Source of the DNA: a virus
IMG/VR virus record: IMGVR_UViG_3300025311_000015
Span: 1 to 30,424 of that record
Strand: one strand, 5' to 3'
DNA length: 30,424 nt
The notes under the pieces were generated by a model. That model was not told the DNA's origin, made no database searches, and was given only the letters and a program-made list of their open reading frames with translations. Numbering within the stretch: the stretch's first letter is position 1; the number at the start of each line of letters is the position of its first letter. The translations under genes and the position numbers were made by a program. Below, piece by piece: positions 8,567-16,152 of this stretch.

Positions 8567-9001
8567 TTAAGTAGGCCAAGCTTGAACGCGAAGCTCGCCG
8601 TCTGCCTGATACGAACCATTTACTGTCAGCGAGCCAAATACCAGCGCTTGCTCATTACTGCGAAGGTGCATCTCGCATTCTTCGGGGATGACGGTCAGGT
8701 TGGCGGCAATACCTCCGTCGGCGCTTCTTGCGGCCTTTGCGGCAATTGCATCAATCGTTTGATTGTTAAGCGCGCGCCCAACAACGTACCCTTGTGCCAC
8801 TGCCGTAACTCCGGTGTAATCGATCACCAGCGACAAGTGCGTATCGTCGATCACCTTTGCGATTTCGTGCTTCTGCGCACCCACCACGTTAAAGATGTCT
8901 CCGGGTTCGATCATGGCACTTATCCAGTTTGTCCCGGTTCCTGCCACGATATTGCTGCCTTTCGTGACCGTTGCCGTCCCTGCTGCGTATGGCGTTGTCA
9001 T
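8567..9001 (-). CDS. Small virion protein with fibre-type N-terminal domain
   Basis: 144 residues. The N-terminal ~85 residues (YAAGTATVTKGSNIVAGTGT followed by NWISAMIEPGDIF and a DDTHLSLVIDYTGVT segment) match the small beta domain that starts many phage fibre and head-decoration proteins. The C-terminus (LTVNGSYQADGELRV) is beta too. It starts immediately after the portal stop (3-bp gap). Likely a virion component; exact place unknown. Confidence 0.55.
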   Translation of the reverse strand: MTTPYAAGTATVTKGSNIVAGTGTNWISAMIEPGDIFNVVGAQKHEIAKVIDDTHLSLVIDYTGVTAVAQGYVVGRALNNQTIDAIAAKAARSADGGIAANLTVIPEECEMHLRSNEQALVFGSLTVNGSYQADGELRVQAWPT

Positions 9002-9004
9002 TGT

Positions 9005-11248
9005 TTACGCTCCTGTTTGTGGTTGTATTCCGTCGTTGTTTGGTGTCTCGATACCACGCATCATCCCGGCCTCTTGTGCCGGGGCGTCTGGCATAACCTC
9101 CTGACCTCCCGGTATCATGGGCGGCACTGATTGCTGGTTTTGCACCACGCCGGCATCGGAAATGTTTGGATTTTGTCCACTTGCCTGCGGCTGATACCCG
9201 GCACCCTTCAAAATCTCATCGGCGACCGGCGCAACACCGGGCACGCTGGCGACAATCTGCGCAGCCTGCATGGCGGCATACATGGCCTCCACCATCTTCA
9301 CCAGCCGCTCGGACTCACCCTTTGCAACCATCGACTCAAGTTGCGCCACCTTGGCCTCAAGCAATGCGGTCTGCGCGTTCTCGCGCTTCATCATCGCTTC
9401 CTGCTGCGCGGCTTGCGCCTGTTGCGCGGCCTGCTGCATGGCCTGCTCTTCTTCCGGCGTCATGTCGTCCTGGATGTTCGCCAGCTTCCTGATACGCGAG
9501 ATGATCTTGTCCTTCTGCGGAACATCGGTCAGCCCGATCACGATGTCGGCCATGGCGATTTGTATCTCTGGCGGCAATCCCTTGGTGTATTGCGTCAGCA
9601 TCTGCAACTGCTGCTGGCGGAACGATGGCGTGCTCGGCACATCTTCCAACACCACCTTGACCGGCACGGCGGCCACCTCGTTCTGTATTCCTTCTGGTGT
9701 GCGCTGGTTCAGCACAACTGCATTGCGCTTGCCTTCCTTCTTGACCATCACCGGCATTTCGGCGTGCAGTATGTCTTCGCGCACCAGCGAGAACAGCAAC
9801 TCGCCTACCTGGCGGCGGGCGTACTGGTAGTTGTCGTTGATCTTCGCCAGCGTGATATTGCCCTGTTCGACCAGGTTGCTGATCGCCACCCCGGATGTGG
9901 CGTTGCTGTCGTTGCCCAGCATGGCGCGGTAGATGCCACCCGCGTTTTCCACGTTTGCGGCGGCGGTCTGGCGTCGCTGGTACTGCTGCGCGTTCAGCCC
10001 GGTGTCGTTTTCCTCGATGAACCTCGACTTCGGCTTGGCCGGATCAAGCAGCACAATCGAATCCTGGCGAGCCAAATTCTCCCGGACGTTCGCCCATGAG
10101 TTGTATCTGGTGTCCAGCGCGTCGGAATCAGCCCGCACCCGGCGGCTGTTGAGCATCCAGTGCATCTTGGAGTCAGCAGAATTCACCACGTCTTGCGGCG
10201 ATACCATGGCGCGGATCAGCCCGTAAGGAATGCGGCTACTATCCTCCTGCATACCCCAGAACGGCACATACGGGAAATGCCGGTGCGCGTAAGGACTCGG
10301 CTCATCGTACAAGCGATGGCAGCCCAGATAAAACGCCACCCGCACATGCGAGAACGGCGCGCGATAAATCTGAATAATCCCAGCCTGCGCCGCCACCACA
10401 TGGCGCGGATCGCTCGATTTGAATGGGACTACCTTGCCACCTGGCACCTTGAATACCTTACCCACCTTCCACGCGCGATACCACACCTCGAACATCGTGG
10501 CGCGTTTGCGCTCGGCATTGCGCCACTCGAAAGCGTCGATATTGGTGATGCGCTCCAGATGCGCGGCATACGCCAGCGTCGTGTCTGTGGTCAGGTGCGT
10601 GTCGGTCTGCCATGTGTTGAAAGCGCCAGTAATCGCGTATTCAATTAACTTACTGTGCTCCGGCATCATGGTTTTGAGCACATCCTGATCGAAGGTGCGC
10701 TTACGTATTACATAGCGCGCATCGGATAAATCCGGCACTTGGCTATTCCAATCCCACCACATCTCATCGCGGTGGATGCTCTCCACGCGATAAGGATAAG
10801 CCAGCGCATCGGTCGAGCGGGAAATGCCAATCCAACCCAACCCGGCCTTGATCTGCGCGGCATAAGCGTCCGAAATACCACGGTCTGCGCGCGTCTCGCG
10901 CTCAGCCTCGTTCAACTTGGCATTCAGCGCGTCCAGCATTTCCTCTGGCGCATCCTGCACTTCGTCTTCTTGCGTCACGCGCCAGTCGGTGCGGTTTCTG
11001 GCTTCCATGCCCAGCACCGCATTGATGGCCGGCGCGATCAGGTTGGTAACTAAAGGGGGGATACCCAGCCGCTCCATGCGCGCCAGACGCTCCTGCGTGA
11101 TCTGGTGGCCGTCGTAGTAATCTGCACACTTTGACGCCTCATCGCGCCATACAGGTTGATAGCGGATGTCGGACAGCATGGTTTCGAGCTGCTGCAAGGT
11201 CAGGCCATCGCCGCCCCCGCCCTCAATACCAGTCTGCTTTTGCGCCAT
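9005..11248 (-). CDS. Portal protein, P22-like
   Basis: 747 residues, close to the size of the P22 portal. The N-terminus has the usual run DEASKCADYYDGHQIT and LVTNLIAPAINAVLGMEARN, followed by a basic TDWRV. The middle contains the clip/stem segments (FPYVPFWGMQEDSSRIPYGL). Long Gln/Ala-rich helices of the barrel are seen near residues 600-640 (EEEQAMQQAAQQAQAAQQEA). A low-complexity tail (Pro/Gly/Asn/Gln) ends the protein. Twelve copies would form the DNA entry ring and dock the terminase. It overlaps the large terminase gene by 26 bp, so the two are probably translated together. Confidence 0.9.
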   Translation of the reverse strand: MAQKQTGIEGGGGDGLTLQQLETMLSDIRYQPVWRDEASKCADYYDGHQITQERLARMERLGIPPLVTNLIAPAINAVLGMEARNRTDWRVTQEDEVQDAPEEMLDALNAKLNEAERETRADRGISDAYAAQIKAGLGWIGISRSTDALAYPYRVESIHRDEMWWDWNSQVPDLSDARYVIRKRTFDQDVLKTMMPEHSKLIEYAITGAFNTWQTDTHLTTDTTLAYAAHLERITNIDAFEWRNAERKRATMFEVWYRAWKVGKVFKVPGGKVVPFKSSDPRHVVAAQAGIIQIYRAPFSHVRVAFYLGCHRLYDEPSPYAHRHFPYVPFWGMQEDSSRIPYGLIRAMVSPQDVVNSADSKMHWMLNSRRVRADSDALDTRYNSWANVRENLARQDSIVLLDPAKPKSRFIEENDTGLNAQQYQRRQTAAANVENAGGIYRAMLGNDSNATSGVAISNLVEQGNITLAKINDNYQYARRQVGELLFSLVREDILHAEMPVMVKKEGKRNAVVLNQRTPEGIQNEVAAVPVKVVLEDVPSTPSFRQQQLQMLTQYTKGLPPEIQIAMADIVIGLTDVPQKDKIISRIRKLANIQDDMTPEEEQAMQQAAQQAQAAQQEAMMKRENAQTALLEAKVAQLESMVAKGESERLVKMVEAMYAAMQAAQIVASVPGVAPVADEILKGAGYQPQASGQNPNISDAGVVQNQQSVPPMIPGGQEVMPDAPAQEAGMMRGIETPNNDGIQPQTGA

Positions 11249-12503
11249 AATCTATCCCTTTTGATTTTATCCTGCCAACCAGTCCGGCTTCCTTGGCTTG
11301 CGCCCATTGCCGGAATGCGTCGGCGGCTTCACTGCAACCGTTCGCCTTGTTCGGTTCGTCAATCCAGCGGCTGTCTTTCACGCTAAATCGTTTTCGATAG
11401 TTTTCCAGCCTTTTCAGCCCCATCTTGCACCCCTCGGCATCGAAATATGCGGAAGGGAAGTGACTTCGGGTAATCTGAATGCCTGTGTTGAGTTCTGTGA
11501 TAACCGGGACAATCTCGATATTCTGCACCCCCAAGTCCATCATCATCTGCTTGACGCTCTTGTTTGTGTCGCTCAGCCGTTTGTGATCCGCATCGTGCGG
11601 CATGAAATGCTTGTCGTACAGATAGTCGCGCCGTTGCAGCTCCTTGGCGTAATGCGCCAGCGTTTCTCCGTGCGCCTCGTAATACCCGATGAACCTGTCT
11701 TCCATCCCCACTTGCTGGTGGAACCACACCGCGCAGCCGTCGCTGTTGCCGATGTCCCAGAACGTATTGACCGGAATATCCAGTCGCGGGATAGCGCAAA
11801 TGCGCCCCTGCGCCCTAACTTGCTCCAGTTCGCGCTTGAAATAGTCGCCCTCGGTGTTCTTGAGGTACTTGCCTTCCCAGATGTTGGCAAACTTATCCGC
11901 ATCGTGCAGCCTGCGATCCGCCTCACGTTCGGCGATCAGCTCCGGCGATTGCCAAGGGTTGTCGTCGAAGTTCGCCTCAACCACGACCGCACCATCCGGC
12001 ACGTTGTCGCCGCACAGCAGTAATTCGATGGGATCGTCTTCCTTGAATCTGTTCCAGCTAAACCACAGCTCCGATCCCGGCTTGCGCAGCGTAGGCCGCA
12101 GCAGGTCGAGACTACGTTGGCAGGCGTTCTGCGCCTCCTCGAACCACGCCCGATCAAAACCCTCCAACGACTTGATGCTGTCCGCCGTGTGGCTTTGCAT
12201 TCCCTGGAACACGATGATGCCGCCGTTCTTGGCTTTAATTACCGAGTCCTGCACCTCGAAGTAGCTCCCGGCATTCATCCGGGCTATCGTTTCTTCCAAC
12301 AACTTCTTGGCCGAAAACTGCAATGACTTCTGGATTTCGCGCAGGCAAACTGAGTCGGTCTTGTCCATGATGTGTGACTCGATCATCATTTCCGCGAAGA
12401 ACCAACTTTTACCTGACCCTCGCCCGCCATGCGCCCCTTTGTATCTGACAGGCTGCAATAGTGGCGCAAACACCGGGGCTGTTTCGATGCGCAGCGTGGT
12501 CAT
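11223..12503 (-). CDS. terL: Terminase large subunit (packaging ATPase/nuclease)
   Basis: 426 residues from the ATG at 12503. A TTG eight codons upstream (12527) is an alternative start. Neither start has a strong ribosome site. Walker A is GGRGSGKS at residues 26-33, and Walker B is the FDRAWFEEA segment near 116-124 with the catalytic Glu. The C-terminal RNase H-fold nuclease is marked by DIGNSD (near 250), an MPHDADHK segment (near 301-308) and a late EAADAFRQW. This is the Terminase_3/PBSX-like family: it binds the portal, pumps DNA and cuts it. The start lies beside an unusual inverted repeat at 12510-12548. Confidence 0.92.
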   Translation of the reverse strand: MTTLRIETAPVFAPLLQPVRYKGAHGGRGSGKSWFFAEMMIESHIMDKTDSVCLREIQKSLQFSAKKLLEETIARMNAGSYFEVQDSVIKAKNGGIIVFQGMQSHTADSIKSLEGFDRAWFEEAQNACQRSLDLLRPTLRKPGSELWFSWNRFKEDDPIELLLCGDNVPDGAVVVEANFDDNPWQSPELIAEREADRRLHDADKFANIWEGKYLKNTEGDYFKRELEQVRAQGRICAIPRLDIPVNTFWDIGNSDGCAVWFHQQVGMEDRFIGYYEAHGETLAHYAKELQRRDYLYDKHFMPHDADHKRLSDTNKSVKQMMMDLGVQNIEIVPVITELNTGIQITRSHFPSAYFDAEGCKMGLKRLENYRKRFSVKDSRWIDEPNKANGCSEAADAFRQWAQAKEAGLVGRIKSKGIDYGAKADWY

Positions 12504-12509
12504 ACGTTT

Positions 12510-12548
12510 AATGGGTTTGAGGCTCAAAAAACACGCCTGAAACCCATT
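12510..12548 (-). promoter_or_regulatory. Inverted repeat at the start of terL
   Basis: Arms AATGGGTTTGAGGC (12510-12523) and GCCTGAAACCCATT (12535-12548) pair over 14 bp with one mismatch around an 11-nt loop. On the RNA the stem covers the candidate TTG start and ends a few bases before the ATG at 12503. No T tract follows, so it is not a standard terminator. It could limit terL translation or be a processing site. Confidence 0.5.
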
Positions 12549-12615
12549 GGATTAAAAAAATCGATTTGGCGTATCTATTGGGTTTGGTCTCGAATTTCAC
12601 GGGGTTATATGAAAA

Positions 12616-13260
12616 CTATTTTTGACCAACAATTATTCGCTCAATTTTAGTGAACTCAACCGGATTCCCAGGCTGCCCACCGTGATTTACATCCTGTTTG
12701 TCGCGGTAGGCAGGGTTACGGATCGCTGCACGTCTGGCGCACTCCTGCGCATAAGCTCGCGCGGCGGATGAATCAATGCCGCCTTCCTTTGATAAAGCGC
12801 TGGCAATCGTGCTCAACCCCTTATCTAGCCACGCTTCGGCGCTATTCTCGCGCGCGGAACTGACTTTTTCTCCATGCCCTCTCGATTGAATCCAATCCCT
12901 GAGCTGTGTTCTTGCCATCCCCAAACTTTCCGCAATCGTCCCGTCGTCCTCGCCATCTGCGATGCGCGCACAGATTGCATCAATGCCAATCTTGTCCAGT
13001 CTTTGAGCGGTTGTCAGCGGTTTTACTGCCTTTCCGGGCTTTTGCTTACTTTTTGAGCTACCAGAACGCGCTACAGTCGATTTGCTTGGGCTGGCTGATA
13101 CCTTAGCCTTGGCGGATTTGGCGGCTTTATCGAATTCCGTCCTTGCCTCACTTACCAAGCGGCAAGCCTCGGCGTACTCCTTGCCGACCTTGAAATTCTC
13201 GCGATCAGGCGCCGGGTGCGCTTTCTCTGCGGCATTGGAATGCTTTGGCGGTTTGCTCAT
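12616..13260 (-). CDS. terS: Terminase small subunit
   Basis: 214 residues. The N-terminal third is basic and disordered (Lys/Ser/Ala-rich with SKSKQKPGKAVK). A helix-turn-helix region follows (IDAICARIADGEDDGTIAES then LGMARTQLRDWIQSRG) and then a helical oligomerisation part (SAARAYAQECARRAAIRNPA). The fold order and the place directly before terL identify it as the DNA-recognition subunit that selects pac/cos DNA. The long basic N-terminus is larger than usual for this family. Start overlaps the XhlA-like gene stop as ATGA. Confidence 0.75.
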   Translation of the reverse strand: MSKPPKHSNAAEKAHPAPDRENFKVGKEYAEACRLVSEARTEFDKAAKSAKAKVSASPSKSTVARSGSSKSKQKPGKAVKPLTTAQRLDKIGIDAICARIADGEDDGTIAESLGMARTQLRDWIQSRGHGEKVSSARENSAEAWLDKGLSTIASALSKEGGIDSSAARAYAQECARRAAIRNPAYRDKQDVNHGGQPGNPVEFTKIERIIVGQK

Positions 13261-13568
13261 TTCAACACCAGATTCACAATTGACACGCCCATCAGCCCAA
13301 CCAGAGCTATTGCTCCAGTGACCACCCAGCCGCGCACCAGCTTCATGGTTGGCATCTCCAACTCAACCCCATGAATACGAGTTTCATGATCTTTAATCGA
13401 GACGAATGCCCGGTCTATGGATTTGTTTGCCTCTTCGTGTTTCATGTCCAGCCTGGTAAGCGTTTTCAGCGACTCATCGATTGATTCGACCGCTGTTGAT
13501 ACGCGCTCGACCACTTTTTCCAGGTTGGTTACGCGCACGTCAAGCACCGCATGGTTTGTGTCTATCAT
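13257..13568 (-). CDS. XhlA-like small membrane protein (lysis accessory)
   Basis: 103 residues from the ATG at 13568, which has GAGGTAAAA before it; upstream in-frame starts lack a site and overlap Rz. The N-terminal ~75 residues form a coiled coil (VRVTNLEKVVERVSTAVESI). A single C-terminal membrane helix follows (WVVTGAIALVGLMGVSIVNL). This coiled coil plus tail anchor matches the haemolysin XhlA family, which works with holins. It lies at the end of the lysis cassette and overlaps terS by 4 bp. Confidence 0.65.
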   Translation of the reverse strand: MIDTNHAVLDVRVTNLEKVVERVSTAVESIDESLKTLTRLDMKHEEANKSIDRAFVSIKDHETRIHGVELEMPTMKLVRGWVVTGAIALVGLMGVSIVNLVLK

Positions 13569-13570
13569 TT

Positions 13571-14011
13571 TTACCTCGCACCGTTCTGCCGGATCGCGTC
13601 GATGTTCAATTGGTCGCACCGCTCGATAAGGCTTCCAGCCGCGCTTTGAAGGTCTGCAAAAGCTCCATCCAATTTGTCTGAAAGTGACCCGGCTCCTCCA
13701 CCGCTATCGGCGTTGCCTTCGGCAGTTCCGGGCACGGGACAGGACGGAAAGTTGACGCGCAGCCTGCGACCATCAGCAGCGAGGCGGTTGATAGTAATTT
13801 GGTCTTTATCATGTTGTGCGTCTCCTTTCGTGATTCGTTCGGCGTAGGCTATGAATCCAAGCAGGTTCTGCTCCTGCTGCTCGATTACCAGTTTTTGCGC
13901 GGATTCATGTTCCCGCGAGATCACGCCTTGATAATAGGTCGATGTAACCCACCATGAGGGGAAAGCTCCACCGGCGAGGCCTATCAGGAGTATGACCCAG
14001 TTGGGGCTCAT
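13571..14011 (-). CDS. Rz: Inner-membrane spanin (Rz-like)
   Basis: 146 residues from the ATG at 14011 (AAAGGATGCAGG before it). One N-terminal membrane helix (WVILLIGLAGGAFPSWWV) precedes a periplasmic, mostly helical domain with a coiled-coil stretch (HESAQKLVIEQQEQNLLGFI). The last part contains the Rz1 gene in another frame. i-Spanins connect the inner membrane to the o-spanin and fuse the two membranes at the end of lysis. The classification rests on topology, place and the nested lipoprotein. Confidence 0.8.
   Translation of the reverse strand: MSPNWVILLIGLAGGAFPSWWVTSTYYQGVISREHESAQKLVIEQQEQNLLGFIAYAERITKGDAQHDKDQITINRLAADGRRLRVNFPSCPVPGTAEGNADSGGGAGSLSDKLDGAFADLQSAAGSLIERCDQLNIDAIRQNGAR
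13606..13812 (-). CDS. Rz1: Outer-membrane spanin lipoprotein (Rz1-like), nested in Rz
   Basis: 68 residues in a different frame, entirely inside the Rz gene. The signal sequence MIKTKLLSTASLLMVAGC ends in a clear lipobox (VAGC, lipid-modified Cys at residue 18). The mature part is short, with several prolines (RPVPCPELPKATPI) as in other Rz1 proteins. The start follows GGAGACGCACAAC. A fully embedded lipoprotein frame is a hallmark of two-component spanins and confirms the call for the host gene. Confidence 0.85.
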   Translation of the reverse strand: MIKTKLLSTASLLMVAGCASTFRPVPCPELPKATPIAVEEPGHFQTNWMELLQTFKARLEALSSGATN

Positions 14012-14319
14012 CCTGCATCCTTTTTGTCCAACCACTTACTTCCCAATGCACCAAATACCCACGAAGCCATGTACCCCGTGTAGTACCACTCCGTCAGGTT
14101 ATCTCTGATCGTCAGGAAAATAAATGCCCAACTCGAACACGCAAGCGCCACAAAATACGCAATGCGACCAAGCGAGGTCTTGCCGTTGTCATCGGCGAAC
14201 GCTTCCGCGAAGTCAAAGTCGCTTTTATCATTGCGCGTAGCCTTGAATGCCATCATCGCGGCAAGGATGGCAAGCAGAATGATGACTATGCCGAAAATGG
14301 GTTTGGCAATTTCGATCAT
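14008..14319 (-). CDS. Holin-like membrane protein
   Basis: 103 residues from the ATG at 14319; the longer reading to 14370 overlaps another small gene and lacks a site. Hydrophobic helices lie near residues 6-25 (PIFGIVIILLAILAAMMAF), 50-68 (IAYFVALACSSWAFIFLTI) and 78-92 (YTGYMASWVFGALGS), with a charged loop between the first two and a Lys/Asp-rich C-terminus. Size, topology and place between endolysin and spanins fit a holin. I do not match it to a named holin class. It overlaps its neighbours by ATGA on both sides. Confidence 0.65.
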   Translation of the reverse strand: MIEIAKPIFGIVIILLAILAAMMAFKATRNDKSDFDFAEAFADDNGKTSLGRIAYFVALACSSWAFIFLTIRDNLTEWYYTGYMASWVFGALGSKWLDKKDAG

Positions 14320-14414
14320 GTTATTCCAATCAAGACAGAGACAACTGTCACTGCCAATGCTATCAGGCAACCGGTAAATACCAATACTCCTGCCCAGCCA
14401 ATCTCATCATTCAT
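14316..14414 (-). CDS. 32-residue single-span membrane peptide of the lysis cassette
   Basis: A short frame, MNDEIGWAGVLVFTGCLIAL followed by AVTVVSVLIGIT, with an excellent ribosome site (GGAGG four bases before ATG at 14414). It forms one hydrophobic helix with an acidic N-terminus. Start overlaps the endolysin stop and stop overlaps the holin-like start, both as ATGA, so it is exactly tiled between real genes. It could be an antiholin, pinholin or holin cofactor. It is small enough to be missed by standard gene finders. Confidence 0.75.
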   Translation of the reverse strand: MNDEIGWAGVLVFTGCLIALAVTVVSVLIGIT

Positions 14415-14881
14415 ACAACCTCCATTACCACAACGAATAACCGTTTGAGCCAGCCCCGTCCAAACTTGTCAAAACTCCGAGTGCCCATGTACCGCAATGC
14501 GCGTTCTGCCATAAACAGCGCGCAGGCTTCCTTCCCGGCCTCTTTGACCTTCCGTTGGGTGTCAGCCCTAAAGATGCCGTCTTGAGGCACGCAAAGCACC
14601 TTTTGTAGCATCTTGATAGCCGGTGACACGCCTTGATTGACTGCCGCGTCAAATACCAGATGGTCGAGCGGGAATGGGATTAAATCGCACTTGGCCGCAT
14701 CCCAGTAGTCCCGCTTGTAAAGCATTTTGGCGCGTTCCAACGTCATGCCGGGTATGTTCTCGTCTGGGTATGCCCGCTTGCTGATGCCGTATTTCGTCTC
14801 TCCGCCAGGGTCGGAAGAATCATTTGAATACCCTCCCTCTACTCCGATAACATGCGAGAAAGCGGTATCAAAATTCATCAT
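14411..14881 (-). CDS. Endolysin, GH108 N-acetylmuramidase
   Basis: 156 residues. The N-terminus has the family signature EGGYSNDSSDPGGETKYGIS (residues 15-34) with the catalytic Glu15. The ERAKMLYKRDYWDAAKCDLI segment and the C-terminal peptidoglycan-binding_3-type helix region (VSPAIKMLQKVLCVPQDGIF) follow. There is no signal peptide, so it depends on the holin for export. It is flanked by lipoprotein and membrane peptide genes with ATGA overlaps at both ends. Confidence 0.9.
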   Translation of the reverse strand: MMNFDTAFSHVIGVEGGYSNDSSDPGGETKYGISKRAYPDENIPGMTLERAKMLYKRDYWDAAKCDLIPFPLDHLVFDAAVNQGVSPAIKMLQKVLCVPQDGIFRADTQRKVKEAGKEACALFMAERALRYMGTRSFDKFGRGWLKRLFVVVMEVV

Positions 14882-15414
14882 GGTGTAATGATTACCGGAT
14901 TCACGATAACTGGCTCAATGATTTGAGGATTTACAACGGTTGGAGCCGGAATCTGCACAACCACCGGATCAACCGTAATAGGCGCGGGGATCTGCACTGG
15001 AGCTGGCTGCGTAACAACAGTCACCTGCCCAGCCGGTATTTGTACCGGGGCAGGCTGCATCACGACCTCTGGCCGCAGGCTGCCGACGCTGTTCGCCAGC
15101 CCGATAGCAGCTTGCCCGCCAACGTGCAGGCCGACAACAGCTCCGGTTGCGCTAATCAATGTTGTAGCCACACCAGCCCATTCATTCGGTCGCGATTGCT
15201 GGATAGTGGCTGCTTGCGATGGTGCGTTGACCTCGATACTTTTCAGCCCGGTTATTTGCTGCCCCTCCATCGCCTCGATCTTGAGTAGAGGCTTGGCTTC
15301 GGCGGCGTGCTGGCGGTTGGCTTCCGTTTGGGCTTGCAGGTACGCGAAATAATCTTTGTCCGCCGCGCACCCGGCGAGGGCGAGTGCTGCGAGTGCTGCG
15401 ATGATGATTTTCAT
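14878..15414 (-). CDS. Lipoprotein with Pro/Val/Gln repeat tail, first gene of the lysis operon
   Basis: 178 residues from the ATG at 15414 (AAAGGGGATGCC before it). The signal MKIIIAALAALALAGC ends in a lipobox (LAGC). A helical part (FAYLQAQTEANRQHAAEAKP) and a hydrophobic glycine-rich segment (ATTLISATGAVVGLHVGGQA) follow. The C-terminal ~65 residues repeat PAPVQIPA / VVVQIPAP / VNPxIIxPVIV. The polyproline-like tail may span the periplasm or peptidoglycan. It is the first gene after the terminator at 15436-15461. It could be a lysis regulator or a surface lipoprotein; I do not recognise the family. Confidence 0.7.
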   Translation of the reverse strand: MKIIIAALAALALAGCAADKDYFAYLQAQTEANRQHAAEAKPLLKIEAMEGQQITGLKSIEVNAPSQAATIQQSRPNEWAGVATTLISATGAVVGLHVGGQAAIGLANSVGSLRPEVVMQPAPVQIPAGQVTVVTQPAPVQIPAPITVDPVVVQIPAPTVVNPQIIEPVIVNPVIITP

Positions 15415-15435
15415 GGCATCCCCTTTCGGTGGGCA

Positions 15436-15461
15436 ATAAAAAACCCGCGCAGGGCGGGTCT
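15436..15461 (-). terminator. Leader terminator before the lysis/late operon
   Basis: Minus strand reads GACCCGCCCTGCGCGGGTT then T6: a 6-bp GC-rich stem, small loop and T tract. It stands between the Q-position genes and the first late gene. In lambda the equivalent terminator just after PR' is what Q overrides. Confidence 0.85.
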
Positions 15462-15500
15462 GTGGATTCGATGGGGGCACTACCCCGACCGCACTGTGTC

Positions 15501-15542
15501 ATTTTACGTATCAATTTTCAACGGCATCATGTATCAATTTTC
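15501..15542 (-). promoter_or_regulatory. Two 12-bp direct repeats and candidate late promoter
   Basis: On the minus strand GAAAATTGATAC occurs twice (15542-15531 and 15519-15508), start to start 23 bp. A TAAAAT hexamer (15506-15501) follows the second copy and would be a usable -10. The -35 position is poor (TGATGC), so any promoter here probably needs an activator or recruited factor. A start near 15494 would give a ~35-nt leader before the terminator at 15461. The upstream repeat overlaps the last codons of the gene at 15527-15760. Confidence 0.45.
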
Positions 15543-15760
15543 CAGTGATACGCTTTATAACTTCCTTTATCGGTCAGCGGGCGCGTTGCAACGCTGCCAG
15601 CTTCAAGGAGCTGTTTAATCACTCGCGCAACACCGATCCTCACTCTGTGCTTGTCGTTGCCGCATGGTTTATGTCCGACGTAGCGCACGATTTCGATCAT
15701 TCTAAAATCGCGCCCAGGGTAGGCACTAAGAAGCTCAATAGTTTCTTTTGCATACTTCAA
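15527..15760 (-). CDS. Small winged-helix-like protein, unknown function
   Basis: 77 residues from a TTG at 15760 that overlaps the stop of the preceding gene (TTGA). GGAG lies directly before it, spacing is short. The sequence (FRMIEIVRYVGHKPCGNDKH, RVRIGVARVIKQLLEAGSVA) suggests a winged helix with a basic recognition helix. As the last gene before the late terminator it may be a regulator or a nin-like gene. No named family recognised. Confidence 0.6.
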   Translation of the reverse strand: MKYAKETIELLSAYPGRDFRMIEIVRYVGHKPCGNDKHRVRIGVARVIKQLLEAGSVATRPLTDKGSYKAYHWKIDT

Positions 15761-16152
15761 TCTCCGCTCCCATCAAAAGCCACCATCACCCGGAATATCG
15801 CCACACTGAGCGCGGCGTCATACTCATCACGACCAACATGCACAACGCGTTTTTGCTCATGCCGCTGCGGGTATTCGGCGCGCAATACCTGCTGTGGCAG
15901 GTAGGGCAGGATTTCATAAACGCCTTGCACGATCTTGGCGTTTGCAAAATTGACGGGTATCGGCTTTTTATCTATAGCCTCCGCATCAGTATCCTCACTA
16001 AAGCGGCTGTAGTTGCCCTCCAGTGATGCGCAGCGGCACGGCGGCAATGGGTGCGGGTATGCGCCACTCCAACACCAGCGCGACCAATTGAGTAGCTCGT
16101 GATGCACCCACTCCGGGACGGCTCGCAGTTCAACGCGTTTTGTTTTCGCCAT
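15757..16152 (-). CDS. Candidate late antiterminator (Q-position protein)
   Basis: 131 residues from the ATG at 16152 (GGTGGGGTG before it). The protein has a Trp/Cys-rich start (NWSRWCWSGAYPHPLPPCRC, residues 22-41) and a middle AKIVQGVYEILPYLPQQVLR AEYP (split here; residues 72-95) followed by a GRDEYDAALSVA segment that could be a recognition helix. The same layout (A..V...Y..LP...R.VL...Y) occurs in Q-type antiterminators. It lies just after rusA and just before a terminator and the lysis operon, the place of Q in lambdoid phages. Assignment is mainly positional; it could also be another nin-region protein. Confidence 0.45.
   Translation of the reverse strand: MAKTKRVELRAVPEWVHHELLNWSRWCWSGAYPHPLPPCRCASLEGNYSRFSEDTDAEAIDKKPIPVNFANAKIVQGVYEILPYLPQQVLRAEYPQRHEQKRVVHVGRDEYDAALSVAIFRVMVAFDGSGD

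Noticed and set aside
9131-10099. Plus-strand open frame of 322 codons across the portal gene
   Set aside because: Antisense to the portal; composition (His/Leu/Arg-rich) is that of a reverse-strand shadow.
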